DNA of 60,000 nucleotides from Neoscytalidium dimidiatum (taxonomy: Eukaryota; Ascomycota; Dothideomycetes; Botryosphaeriales; Botryosphaeriaceae): positions 1 through 60,000 of the forward strand of contig JAVSCG010000037.1 in assembly GCA_037367355.1 (NCBI GenBank), written 5' to 3'. This document shows, in pieces, positions 22,791 to 34,007 of this stretch. Position 1 is the stretch's first letter; each line of letters starts with the position of its first letter. The translations under genes were made by a program, and so were the position numbers. The notes below the pieces were generated by a model, which saw nothing but the letters and a program-made list of their open reading frames with translations, had not been told where the DNA came from and searched no databases.

Positions 22791-25293
22791 ATGCACCACT
22801 ACTACCCGCCCCAGCAGCCCCAGCCTGGAGGCTACGAGGCGCCGAGGCCTCCTCCACATGGCTACCAGCAACAGCCCGGAGGCTTTCCGCAGATGCATGC
22901 CTCACCCACGCCTGTTGCCGGCTCTGCAGGCGCCTACTTGGCTACTCAGCAACAGCAACAGCAGCAACCATTCTTTCCGCAATCGCCTGCGCCTCCGCCG
23001 CCTCCGCACCACCCAGGTCATCCTGTGGTGATGATCCCGCAGCGATCACCCCAGCAGCCCATGATGCAGCAACAACAACAATTTCAGCCATACCCTCCGC
23101 CACCCGCCCATTTCTCCCCGCACCTCTCGTCTCCGTCCTTCCAGCAACCTCGTCCGCAGCCACTGCACCATTCGCGCCCAGGTCCTGTCTCCGTTCCTCA
23201 GTCCGCATCTCCTCCGCGACAGCCTACCGTCCAAGTCCAGATTCCGCGCTACCGTCCAAGTCCAGATTCCGCGCCCGAATTCCACTTCGCCTGGTCCAAT
23301 TGACAACCAGCAACTTTTGATCGCGCTCGCAGATGAATATGTGGCTGCTGCTCGGGCTATGGGATCTGCCGTAGCTCTTTCGCGTCGACAAGCGGACGAG
23401 GATAAATACTACAAGCTGATGTCGACCGCTCTGGGCTGCATGGAAACCGTCATCAAGAGCTTCCGCATGCACCCGCGCGCTGAAGCTACACTGATCTTAA
23501 GGTATGCGTCATTATTGCATGAGGAAACGGAAAATACTATTGAGGAAGAGGAAATCTTGAGCAAGGGCATTACTCTGTGTGACAGGCATCGCATGCTGGA
23601 CTTGAAGTACACCATGCAGCATCTGCTTGCTCGTTCGCTATTCAAGTCAAATCACTCAGCTGCTTTGAAGTCAATTGATGGCGTTATTCATTACGCTGAA
23701 ATGTAAGTTCTCTCTATATCATTACCCGCGATCCTTGCTGATTTCTTGCAGGTATCAGCACGTCCCGTGGATTTATGCCTTTCGCTTCCTTCGGGCGTCG
23801 CTTTGCTTACAGTCGGGCTCCCACGCAGATCTTACCGCAGCGATGCATACGCTCCATGAAGTTTCTTCACTATCGGAGAGGCTTGGTGATCGCGCGATCT
23901 ATGTAGCAAGCGCTACGATCCTGGCTATGGTCTATTTGCACCTCATGAACCCGGACAGTGTCGAACAAGCGCAGCGAGCCATCGCATCAGCGCGCAGCCT
24001 ACAATTGCAACTGACCATGGATGAACTGGGCCAGGTCGTCGCGCTATTGGACCTCATCGATCTTGCCTGTAACCTCCAAAGTTACAAGCCGGATCAAGCT
24101 GTCGCAAAGATGCGTGATTTACAAGCCATCATGGACAGTGCTGTGAATGGAGATACTAACAGAGACGACGGAACTTTCTCCGTGTTAATCCACCGAAGCC
24201 CGAACACTCAGCTTACGGGGATGACGGGTGGGATTTTTCAGAGAAATGGTGACGGGCGGGATCGGCTGTCCATCACATGGATGAGGCGGCGAGATCTATG
24301 GATGCTTGGATACTACTTGAGCGGCGTAACTGCGCTGCTGAAGAACCCCACCGAAGAAAAAGCTGAAAGTTATCTAAAGGAGGGTCTGAAATTGACCAAA
24401 GGTAGCTTGTGAACCGGATGTAGTCATTGTCGCGCCGCCATGCTAACACGTTTGCAGAAACCCTAACTATTCCCGATCGCAATCCCATCTCAATATCCGG
24501 GGCCTCGACCCGTATGGAGTGGCACCGAGCCTTGGATTGGCATTTCCGTCTATACCAATGCTTTATGGCATGCAATAAGGCCGATTGGAAGACTGCTCGG
24601 ACACATTTGTCTGCACTCGATCAAGCCGCTCCGATGTTCTCAGATGATCGCAGACCGTCGATGACTCGCTTCGCGATATACTTGAACGGAGTCATAGAAC
24701 AAGGCCGTGGAAACACTGACGTAGCACTGAGCCACTTCCGAACACTCTACACATCCACGAGCGTACCTACTCAGCGAACGGCGCAATCTGATTTGAGCGT
24801 CCTAGCCATCATGAATACCTTACTGATCATTCGCTCTCCAACACACCCAATGCACTCGGAAGCAGAGAGCTTGTTACAGAGAATTGAGCCACATTGCCAG
24901 TCTCATCCGAACCAGTCAATGGTTTCGGCCTTCCAGCTTCTGAAGGCGACAACCAAGGGCAAAGATTCATCAATCGTCAAGATGAAGCAATGCATTCAGC
25001 AGGCTCTCCATGCAGCCAAGGCTGTCACCAACAATCAGCTGCTCTGCATATGCATGAACTACATGACGGCAGCTTTCTTCACCAACATCATTGGGGAGCA
25101 GACGGAGAAGAGCGCCAAGGCAGGCAGGGTATTGGCAAAGAGAGCAGGGGACCGGCTGTGGCAATGTGTAGCCGACAGCATGTTGGCTGACACGTACGAG
25201 AAACGTGGTGACGTGCAACAAGCAGTTCAACCGCGTCAAGAAGCACAGGCTTTATTACCTTATCTTCCTGCGCCCTTGAGAGAGCCGCGGTAG
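22791..25293 (+). CDS. Cohesin loading factor MAU2/SCC4 homologue, frame broken by a 25 bp duplication
   Basis: TPR-rich partner of the SCC2/NIPBL loader, which places cohesin on chromatin. Exons 22791-23702, 23752-24401 and 24458-25293. The N-terminus is a Pro/Gln-rich tail (PPQQPQPGGY, TQQQQQQQPFF). The helical superhelix starts NQQLLIALADEYVAAARAM and continues DKYYKLMSTALGCMETVI, QHVPWIYAFRFLRASLCLQS, SVEQAQRAIASARSLQ and ACNKADWKTARTHLSALDQA. The exon sum is 2398 nt; removing one copy of the perfect 25 bp repeat at 23224-23273 gives 2373 nt, exactly 791 codons. With both copies the first frame stops at 23301-23303 after the disordered tail. An internal start at Met 23431 or later would lose the first helices. 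Confidence 0.88.
23224..23273 (+). repeat. Perfect 25 bp tandem duplication inside MAU2
   Basis: Two identical 25 nt units, 23224-23248 and 23249-23273, each starting CTACCGTCCAAG and ending ATTCCGCG. 25 is not a multiple of three, so the second copy shifts the frame. Removing it joins IPRPNSTSPGPIDNQQ in frame to the conserved helices. Confidence 0.95.
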
Positions 25294-27072
25294 ACTTTCC
25301 CTAGCGGGTGTATTTTGCATTTGCATGAGTGGTGTTTCAGCGGGATTTCGGGTTACTATTTGCTGCCGCAGCAGGCATTGGTGGCAAAGGTGAAGAATTT
25401 GAATTTTCGGCATTCACATCAAAAGCGGCGGGAAAGGCATCTTGTCAGGCGCATACTAGGAGCAAAGGCTAGCCAAATGAACTGAGCTGGACCGATGTCT
25501 TGTTACGAATCACCCGGTAGAGGTTGCGCTTGCACACGCGCAGGCTTACTACAGTAATGCAGTGGAGAGGTATCCTTGCGCACTCTGTGGGGCCGCTTAA
25601 TGATTTCAAGTTTGGAATCAGATACTTTCGGGGGAATATACACAGAAGTGCTGTTGGTATGCACGGGATGACTGCCCGTCGGCGCCATATATAAGCACAG
25701 TACAGAGATGATACTATAGGCATTCTCCACCTTCTCACCGGACTATTACCGTAGCGGATTTGCCGCTTCTCGCGATTCCTAACGGCGAGTCGAGAAAATA
25801 GAATAATGTATGTGTTCCTGACTTCTTCATGAGGCTTTCACAGCTGGACTAGTCCCTGACCAACGTCCCCCAGAGAAGTAGCAAGATGAACTTCCTCAGA
25901 AGTACATGAATGTTCAACCTCATGAACGTCCGGGGCTTCGATACACTTACAGGTGCCGCTTTTTTTGTTCTCCGGCCGTATGGGGCGTTCCACAGGACCG
26001 GAACGGAAGACTTCCGCGCGCCGAATTCGTGGGCACGGCCACCCTTAGTCATCTCTTCCCACCCATCATTCAGGCCAGACGTGCACTCGCCCAATATCCC
26101 CTCGCCATCTGCGATCGCCATTGCGATTCGCGACATGGCTCGTAACGTGTGACCCATACGGCCAAGAGCACGACTCAGGTCTGGCCGCTTCGGATCACCA
26201 CCAGAAAGGCATCCTGCCATACGGCACTTCATCCACCAGCTGCTCCATCCGACAACACTTCCGCCTCGCTCTCAGAGCCTCCTCCAGGATAGGACGTCTA
26301 GACACGACTCCGAATCGTACGCCGAAGCCACTGATATGCATGCAGCTTAATCTCTGTAGGGCACCCGCCCGAGCCGGGTGTCCGGAGATATCTCCCGGCC
26401 AGTTCTGTACGCACGTTGTTTAATATGGCCCCATCCAGCTTCGAAACATGCTTATTTTCTTTCTTCTTCCCGCTGTCTGCCTCCGGGATTTCTCCAAGTT
26501 TCTCCCCAGTCTCCACAGTGCCACCAACGTCACAGCTTCGTTTCCTCCAAAGGCTTGCCGTCCTCCTTAATATCGCTCTTTCGTCCGCGCTCTGCCAACA
26601 TGCCTAATCCCACGCCCACCGTGATAATCGTTCTGCCGGCCAAGCTTTCCTCAACAAGCATGTCTCAGTAACTTTCCTCGCCGCCGGAACCGACGCCTGG
26701 CTTTCCCGGTCCCTGCGCTTACTGCGGTACCTTCCTGACTCGCTATTATACCCATTGCATACCAATTCCAAGCCCCCGATAATCGAGGCATCGCTTGGCC
26801 AGAGCAATCATGCGGTCCCAGTGCTGCGACTTGACTTGCCTACCTGTGGATTGCTTGGCTCTACTTCGGCCGGTTCCGCGTGCTCTCTACAATACGAGTA
26901 CCCCCGTAGCAGAATCTGCCATCGGAAAGTGCCCAGGAACGCTGAGCTTAGCCGTATCCCCACATGTCTGCTGTGTAGACATAAATACTCCTTAGGCCAG
27001 CTACCTCTTTCTCTCCTTCAACCGCCGGCTGTCTCTCATTTGTAGTTGCTGCTGTCATTCGTTGCTACCAGT
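25294..27072. other. Long intergenic region
   Basis: About 1.8 kb between MAU2 and the FMN dehydrogenase. Several open stretches occur on both strands near 25850-26420, without recognisable motifs or consistent exon signals. A TATATAAG-like sequence lies at 25687-25694 on the plus strand with no gene behind it. Another TATA-like ATAAATAC at 26981-26988, followed by a C/T-rich tract, is about 90 bp before the ATG at 27073 and probably belongs to that gene's promoter. Confidence 0.45.
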
Positions 27073-28465
27073 ATGCGCTTCTTTGCTCTCATTGCACCCT
27101 TCGTTGGTTCTTCCCTTGCAGCCTACCCATGGCTGAACGAGCCAGACACTGGTCTCGAGCGTGTCCTTGGAGTTGAGGGCTACGAACCTCCCAATATATG
27201 TCCTGAGCTCGACCAGCTGCAATGCGTTCCGGACTTCGAATTCGCGGCTAGGAACTGCCTGAACGCGTCTGCCTACACCTGGTACAGGCACGCTTCTGGT
27301 GGCGAGTGGACGTACAGGAACAACCTTGACGCCTTCCAGCAGCTCAGGTTCAGGCCTAGGATGCTGAGGGATGTTTCTAAGACTAAGAACACCCTTGGGT
27401 AATGCCACCAGTCCTTAGAGCACCCCGTCGCTGGCTAACATTTCTGTAGTACGAGTATCCTTGGCTACAACTTTTCCGCCCCTTTCTTCATTGCTCCGGC
27501 CGCTCGTGCTGCCTATTCCAACCCGAACGAGGCTGAGGTTGCATTCATGAAGGGAGCTTATGCTCAGGACATCCTCTACATGGTCGGTGCATCGTCATTC
27601 TGAAGAGGGATACTATACTAAGCCTTGCCAGCCCGCTCTATATGCCAGCAAGACCATTGAGGAGCTCGCTGCAGCCAAGCCCGCCAATGGCTCTCAGGTC
27701 ACCTTCCAGCAGGTATGACTCAACCTCAAGGGAAATATCAAAGAAAGTGCTGACTCAGATCTAGCTTTACGTCACTGTCAATGACACCAGCGTCCAAGAG
27801 AACATCAAGAGGGCGGAGGCTGCTGGTGCCAAGGCCATTGTCTTCACTATCGACGCCGTTGCTGACGGTGACCGTACTCGCGATGCCCGCTACCGTGCTC
27901 GCGACAGCCAGGCCACTGACACTGACGAGCTCCAGCCCTTGACCGTGAGCGCCCTTGACGAGACTCGAATCGAACGCCAATCACTGACATTCTCGATAGT
28001 GGGACTACTATACCGACAAGCTGACAAAGTGGACCGACCTCCCTGTCATTCTCAAGGGTATTTACACGGTTGAGGATGCCAAGAAGGCCGCCGAGGTCGG
28101 CGCACCCGCAATCTACATCTCGAACCACGGTGGTCGTCAGCTGGACGGTGCTCCGTCCCCTCTCGAAATCGCTATCGAGATCCACGAGCAGGCCCCTGAG
28201 GTCTTCGAGAAGCTCGAAGTTTATGCTGATTCCGGGGTCCGTTACGGCACTGATATCCTGAAGCTGCTCGCTCTTGGTGTTCGTGCTGTTGGACTTGGGC
28301 GTCCGTTCCACTACGCCAACGTTTACGGCCAGCCCGGCGTTGAGCGCCTGATCGAGCTTCTGAAGCAGGAGATCATCAACGACGCGGGGAACTTGGGTCT
28401 CCAACCTGTGGGATATCAGCCCCGACTACCTGAACCTTGCTAAGCTCAAGTGTAACGGATGGTAG
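27073..28465 (+). CDS. FMN-dependent 2-hydroxyacid dehydrogenase/oxidase with signal peptide
   Basis: Member of the lactate oxidase/glycolate oxidase/cytochrome b2 family; oxidises 2-hydroxyacids with FMN. Exons 27073-27398, 27450-27582, 27632-27712, 27765-27944, 28000-28465; about 394 residues. The start MRFFALIAPFVGSSLAAYPW looks like a cleavable signal peptide, so secretion or a vesicular location is inferred; no cytochrome b5 domain precedes the barrel. Barrel motifs: QQLRFRPRMLRDVS, NFSAPFFIAPAA, YVTVND, KAIVFTIDA, LPVILKGI, catalytic SNHGGRQLDGAPSP and FMN-phosphate loop DSGVRYGTDILK...ALGVRAVGLGRPF. Near 28394-28398 the frame slips. The unshifted frame stops at 28443, while the shifted frame gives a family-like tail (NLWDISPDYLNLAKLKCNGW) ending at 28465. 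Confidence 0.88.
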
Positions 28466-28756
28466 TTCCAAGATCGTCTATTGACCTTTGAGAAAATAGG
28501 CCGATATCGCTATCTCCCCTCTCTCTGTCTATATATATACCCACGTGTACAAATACACTTTCGTGCTCTTGCGTGTTTTAACGCTTGCCCTTGTGAATTC
28601 TTCCAATAATGCGTGATAGGCTTGCTGCGCTCAATGAATGTCTCCGTCTCCTCGCAGTATATCGTGTCAGGCGGCAGCCGTGATTGTACTGTACATGGAT
28701 GGCTGATTTCTTTCGATCAGCACAGAGTAAAGTTCGTCGCCCAAACTCAGCAACAT

Positions 28757-30110
28757 TTATTTCTGGGCCAGCGAAGCATCGTAGGCTAACACCGCGTTTA
28801 ATAGCACCTGGGCCCAAGAGGTGCAGTGTTCGGGGCTTGTGTACTCGTTAGGACTGTGGGATATGCCATCCTTCGAAGGTACAAATATCATGCTCGTGGG
28901 GACAACGCGTGAGGTCCAGGCACTATCGTGGCCAGCTTTGGACTTCATATCCATTGTCTGTTCCTCCCCAGCCACTCGCACAGCAGCTTCCCGCACGGCA
29001 GTAATACAATCTGGATGAAACTTCGATTCTGGGAGACCCCAGGTGCGCTGGACCGTGTACGCTGTGCCATTTGACTCCTCAGCGACAATTTTGTCAAAGC
29101 GTCTGAATATTTCGGCCTCAAGATCGGAGACCATCTGATCGGTGGAGCAACGAACATCGATGATGAAGTCCACTCCAGATGGGATGGTAGCCTGGCTGGA
29201 GGTATCGCTGTGGATTACGCCGACAGTTGCCACGCCGAGGCCAGTTTCTACCGCAGCATCCCGTACTGAAGATATGAGACGGGAAGCTGTGACAAGAGCA
29301 TCAGCTCGATCTGCCATGGGCGTGGTTCCTACGTCCGTCAGAAGGTATTGCAAGGGAAAAAAAAGGGGGGGGGGATTGATCGAAAGCATACCAGAATGTC
29401 CCTCCACGCCGCTCACCCTGACCCTAAACCACTTCATCCCCTGCACGGCGGTGACCACGCCAACGCTCTTCCCGCGCGCTCCAGAAGCGGACCCTGCTCA
29501 ATATGCAGCTCGAAATGCGCCTCCAGGCCGTTCTCCCTGTAATCACACGGCGTCTCCCCGAGATACCCAATCGACTCCAACGCCGTCCTCACACTCACGC
29601 CCTCGGCATCCTCGACGGCCCAGCAGTCCTCCAGGCCGGCGCTGCTCCTCCCGCTCCACACGCCCGACGCCATCATCGCGCCGGGGAACCTCGCGCCTCC
29701 TCGTTCGTCCAGTCCACCAGCGCGACGGGGCAGCGCGTGCGCACGCCGCCCTCGTCCAGCGTCCGCAGCACCTCCAGCGCGGCCTGCACGCCCAGGATGC
29801 CGTCGTACCGCCCACCCGCCGGCTGCGTGTCCAGGTGCGAGCCCATGGCGATCGGCTTCCGCTGGACGCCGCCAGAAGAGGAGGAGGAGGAGGAGCCCGG
29901 CCGCACGGCGAAGATGTTGCCCATCCGGTCGACCTTGACGGTGCACCCGAGCGCCTTGCACTCCTCGACCAGCCAGTCGCGCGCGCTCTTGTCTTCGCGG
30001 CCGAGCGCCAGGCGCCGCATGCCCGTTGACGAGGCGATGGCGCCCCAGTCGCTGCAGGTGCGGTGGAGCGTGTCGTTGAGGCGGGCGCCGTTGATGCGGA
30101 GGTCCGTCAT
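28757..30110 (-). CDS. M20-family N-carbamoyl amidohydrolase, probable beta-ureidopropionase
   Basis: Zinc-dependent hydrolase of the hydantoinase/carbamoylase type; with the adjacent dihydropyrimidinase it fits the last step of reductive pyrimidine breakdown (N-carbamoyl-beta-alanine to beta-alanine, CO2 and ammonia). Exons 30110-29392 and 29328-28757. Metal ligands and active-site blocks: GSHLDTQPAGGRYDGILGV, VDWTNEE, FELHIEQGPLLE, GVEGHSG / TTPMADRADALVTASRL, MDMKSKAGHDSAW and GISHSPNEYTSPEHC. One-base losses at about 29696-29702 (GGG to GG before ARFPGAMM) and 29467-29471 break the frame. Adding both gives 1293 nt, 431 codons. An allantoate amidohydrolase cannot be excluded by motif alone. 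The intron contains C10-T8 runs. Confidence 0.86.
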
Positions 30111-30448
30111 GGTGGACGGTGATCAGCTCCTCTGGTGTTTGGGGCACTTGAGATTTACTTGGGGTGAGTTGACAATAAACATGGTCCGGCTACTTGCCGT
30201 CTTGGGTAAGTCGGCGGGCTGCGGGGTAGTAGGGTCGTCCGATCGGGCAGCGTGGTGATAAGCCGATTGATAAGACGGCAGGGCTGGCGAGCTTATTCCC
30301 CCCTTCTTCCGCCGTCGGGCTTCCCGCCTGTCTCGGGGCGTATATCAATGGGCCATGTTGGCTTATCCCATGTCACAGCTTTGTCCCTCTTTCCTCTCTC
30401 GCGTTTGTACAGGTAGACGGGCAACAGGTAGAGCATGGTACGGAAGCT
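30111..30448. promoter_or_regulatory. Shared promoter of the pyrimidine-catabolism gene pair
   Basis: 338 bp between divergent ATGs of beta-ureidopropionase and dihydropyrimidinase. It contains inverted GATAAG/CTTATC-type cores: GATAAG at 30258-30263 and 30269-30274, and CTTATC at 30362-30367. These are the sort of site bound by GATA nitrogen regulators (AreA type), which suits a nitrogen-catabolite-controlled pair. Binding is inference. Confidence 0.5.
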
Positions 30449-32277
30449 ATGGCCGATTATGACCTCCTCATTATCAATGGAGTGCTAGTAACGGACGGAG
30501 AGCATGGGAATTTTGATATTGCCGTCAACAACGAAAAGGTAGCGGCTGTGCGGCCAAGGGGGGAGCTTCAAGGCGCAAAGGCTACAAGAATTATCGATGC
30601 GGAAGGGGGGTTTGTGATGCCTGGTGAGCACTATGGGAGGTCAGAGAGCGTGATTGCAGCTAATCAGGACACCAGGTGGTGTTGATGCCCACGTGCATCT
30701 AGAGGAACCGCCATTGTTCGGCAATGGGTCAACCGCGGACACATATGAGACGGGTAGGTCATGGCATTGAGGACTTACTGAGATGGCCTATTGGTGCACC
30801 ACTTTACCCGCTTTTGAGGACTCTCGTGACTTTATCACCATTTCAACCCAGACCGACACGCTCGGCCGCTAAGGCTTCTTAAGGGCAAGCAATGGTGCAC
30901 TCATGCAGCTGGAGAGATCGTCCGGACGTATGCTATCAGTCAAAACAGTGGCAATTACGTCTGGATAATTACAATAGCTGCATTTACCACGGGCATTCCA
31001 TCACCATATTCTGCATCCGACCTCGTGCTAGATTTGATTGCTGATATATTGGCAGGTAGTCGTTCAGCAACCGCAGGCGGCACAACCACGATGATTACTT
31101 TCGCGCCGCAACGCAAGACTGAGGACTCTCTTCTTCATATCCTGAAAGCAACTCACGCCAAGGCCCAAGGAAACTGCTACTGCGACTACTCCTTCCATCT
31201 TCTCGTTGCAAACCCCGGGCCCACTGCCCTCAGCGAATTTTCCACCCTCCGCGCTGAAGGCATATCCTCCCTCAAGATCTACATGACCTACGAAGCCTTG
31301 CAACTCCACGACGGCCAGATCCTCGACGTCCTTCTCGAAGCGCGCCGACAGCACATTACGACCATGATCCACGCGGAGAACGGTCATGTCATTGACTGGG
31401 TAACGAAGAAGCTGGAAGAGCGCGCCCTGCTCGCGCCCAGATACCACGCCACCGCGCACCCGCCGGTGGCCGAATACGAGGCCACCTACCGCGCCATCGG
31501 CCTCTCATCGCTCGTCGACTCGCCCATCCTCATCGTGCACGTCAGTTCCCCCGTCGCGACGCAGCACGTCCGCGAAGCCCGCGCCAAAGGACTCCCCGTC
31601 TTCGCCGAGACGTGCCCGCAGTACCTCTTCCTGACGCGCAAGGACCTCGACCGGCCCGGCTTCGAGGGGGCCAAGTGCGTCTGCGCGCCGCCGCCCCGCG
31701 ACGGCCCAGAGGACCACGACGCCATCTGGGAGGGGCTGCGCGACGGGACCTTCACGGTGCTGAGCTCCGACCACTGCCCGTTCTCCTTCGACGACGCCGC
31801 CAACGGGAAGAAGAGCGTCGTCAGCGACGAGTTCCCGCTGGGCAGGTTCCGCGCCATCCCGAACGGGATCCCCGGCATCGAGACGCGGCTGCCGCTGGTG
31901 CTGGGCGCGGCGAGGCTGGACGTGCGCAGGTTCGTGCAGGTCACCGCGGCGGATCCGGCGAAGCTGTACGGGCTGTGGCCGAGGAAGGGGGCGCTGGTGC
32001 CGGGGGTCAGCGACGCGGACGTTGCGGTTTGGTATCCGGACGGTGCGATGGCCGGGTTTCGGTTGAGGAACGAGATGCTGCACCACGCTGTCGATTACAC
32101 ACGGGGCGGCACTTCGAGAACTGGCCGCGCTACACGATTTTGAGGGGCAAGATCGTTTGGGATCGAGATGGAGGCGGATTGCTGGGTGAGAAGGGGTATG
32201 GGCAATTCCTCAAGAGAGACGCAAGCAGTTTGGCGCAGAGCAGGTCTGCCGAAGAATGGGACGTTGAAGCTTTATAA
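30449..32277 (+). CDS. Dihydropyrimidinase (D-hydantoinase family)
   Basis: Amidohydrolase that opens dihydrouracil/dihydrothymine to N-carbamoyl-beta-amino acids, second step of reductive pyrimidine catabolism. Exons 30449-30623, 30676-30753 and 31056-32277, about 491 residues. Metal ligands: DAHVHLEEP; the lysine to be carboxylated in ISSLKIYMTYEA; His in MIHAENGHV and HVSSPVA; Asp in LSSDHCPFSFDD. Also GGTTTMITFAPQ and AETCPQYLFLTRKDL. The catalytic set is complete. A frame break at about 32099-32103 (DYT...GRHFENWPRYT) is a net loss of one base (mod three) and a few residues may be missing there. The second intron is 302 nt, unusually long here. It faces the beta-ureidopropionase gene across 338 bp. 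Confidence 0.93.
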
Positions 32278-33041
32278 ATGACTAATAGACAGTGGGAAAT
32301 GGGGGAACAGGCACTCTCGGACAACTTGATAGCAGAGGACTAAATCATGCAAGTTGCATTCTGCATCGGCCTTATGGCCTTTCATTCACACACACACACA
32401 CACACATACACACACACACACACACAAAGACAACATTGCTGTTAGTGACTAAGAAGAGCTTGGGGAGTGCTTATTGCTGTTCATTATGTAGACTTCATAT
32501 GGGCCACTTTGAGTAGTCTGACTATCGGCCGCACCTAACTCGGCATTAGTAAATTCAGCAGAGCGTGGCGTCAAATGATGTGATGAAATTTAATCTGTAG
32601 GTCGAAATTAAGCTGATGTGGACTCCCCGGAAGCTAATTAACGGGCCGTAGTTTACCTATAGCTTAACTTAGTTTAGCGCTAACGCCTTGATGTTGTTTA
32701 GCTTTTACAGCTAATCCAAAGATTCCTACGTCTAATTAGACAAGAGCTACAGACTGATCTACCTGAATCTCACAAATTTGATGTAACCGCGTCGGCTGAC
32801 CTGTAAAGACAATTTATATGTGGCCACTTCTGCCGACTTGGCCCGTACCTTACCGCCGCGGGGGCTCGGGTTTTCCGTAGTCCGACCAGTTTTGGATACG
32901 ATGCTCGCCTTGGCCTAGTCTCGTCCTTCGGCGCTCGGGCGATTATCACTAACTCCGTCTACTGGTACATATATGTGTGAAGATCGAAGATGCTGAACCT
33001 CAAAGCCCAATCTGCCCACGAGAATTAAGTTCACCGTCATC
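32278..33041. other. Intergenic region with CA microsatellite
   Basis: About 760 bp between dihydropyrimidinase and the cupin gene. A (CA)n tract lies at 32387-32426. From about 32530 to 32820 the sequence is AT-rich with many TTAG/CTAA words, perhaps an old degraded insertion; no coding remnant can be read. Confidence 0.45.
32387..32426 (+). repeat. (CA)n microsatellite
   Basis: About 40 bp of CA dinucleotides interrupted once by ATA, in the 3' flank of the dihydropyrimidinase gene. Confidence 0.95.
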
Positions 33042-33806
33042 ATGAGTTCCTGCGAGGTCATGAAAACCATTGCGATGGGGAAGGTTGACACATTTCTATT
33101 TCTGCAACGCTAGGCGAAAACAATACTGATCCTATTATCAGGATGCTCGGTTGGAAGTCATCATCGACCACTCAAAGCCCGAAGATTCTGTTGAGCGGGT
33201 GACGATACAGAATGTATGCGAGCACCGGCCGGGTTCGTGGGTCTTCCATGTCCCACCCCATTGGCACAAGGTTGGTACTAGTTCTGCCTTTCCCGGCAGC
33301 AATTTCTAGGAACTGACTCGACACAGAATCACTCGGAATACATTACCGTTCTCGAGGGAAGAGCGGAAATAACTCTCGATGGCAAATCACGCATAGTCCA
33401 CGCAGGTGACCCCACACTGTACATTCCAGCTCGGCATACGCATAGCATGAAAGGCTTTGAAGGTGAGCGTTTGTGCTCACGGAGCGAGCTGAGCCGGCTG
33501 GCTTGTACAAGGCAGAGTAAGTCCAATCGCAGTTCTTAACCATCAGAAGACGAGACCTTACCCGCTCATCCGGCACAGATTCTTCAATGATATATTGTCC
33601 ACAGGCAGTTTCCCTGGATTCTGGCATTTTATGAGGGCATATCATGATGGAGATACGTACGCCGCACTGCCAGGAAATCTCGGAATCGTGGATGAAGCCG
33701 TAAGTAGAATTGTGATTATTCAAGAACGCTGCTGACTGTTAGTTAGTTCACGTTCATATTTGGAGGGATTGCAAGATTTATTGCCCCTGCAAAGATATCT
33801 TTGTAG
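33042..33806 (+). CDS. Cupin-fold protein
   Basis: Five exons: 33042-33083, 33142-33270, 33327-33516, 33579-33699 and 33747-33806; about 180 residues once one base is restored near 33471-33474. The cupin core is clear: VPPHWHK / NHSEYITVLEGRAEITLDG (motif 1, with HWH and Glu as metal ligands) and HAGDPTLYIPARHTHSMKGF (motif 2, PxxxxH...H). It is followed by AEPAGLYKAE / FFNDILSTGSFPGFWHFM and a last exon ending FIAPAKISL. The exon sum plus one base is 543 nt, 181 codons. Members of this single-domain family include oxidases, isomerases and regulators, so no substrate is proposed. It lies downstream of dihydropyrimidinase on the same strand, but I see no pathway link. Confidence 0.8.
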
Positions 33807-34007
33807 CGAGAGAAGGGCTACCATTCTAAGCACTGACTGATCGATGCAATGCAGCCGAGAAAGCGTGTTAACTTCGAAAATTGTTGAGTTTGTACGTAAG
33901 ACCATCTCAAGACAGCTAGGCAGCTGCAACGCTACGAGTGTCAGCCAACATCACATTGAACATAGCGATTGCAATAAAGCACCTGATTATATTGTAGCCA
34001 GTTAACT

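Noticed and set aside
23229..23265. 37-nt GT-AG intron that would restore MAU2 frame
   Set aside because: Donor GTCCAAG is poor, the intron would be too short and it coincides exactly with the tandem duplication; duplication is the simpler cause.
25687..25694. TATATAAG box on the plus strand
   Set aside because: Good TATA sequence, but no gene follows within a plausible distance; may be chance in an AT-rich stretch.
25849..26232. Minus-strand frame of 127 codons
   Set aside because: No recognisable motif, mixed composition, overlapping open frames on both strands; coding potential not convincing.
29434..30258. Long open frames on the plus strand opposite the beta-ureidopropionase gene
   Set aside because: They are GC-driven shadows of the minus-strand gene, Arg/Pro/Ser-rich without motifs; the minus strand has all catalytic blocks.
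19956..31055. Introner-like elements as the source of the two ~300 nt introns
   Set aside because: Direct comparison of the LOC1 and dihydropyrimidinase introns shows no shared sequence.
31486..32086. Minus-strand frames across dihydropyrimidinase
   Set aside because: Antisense shadows of a gene with a complete active site.
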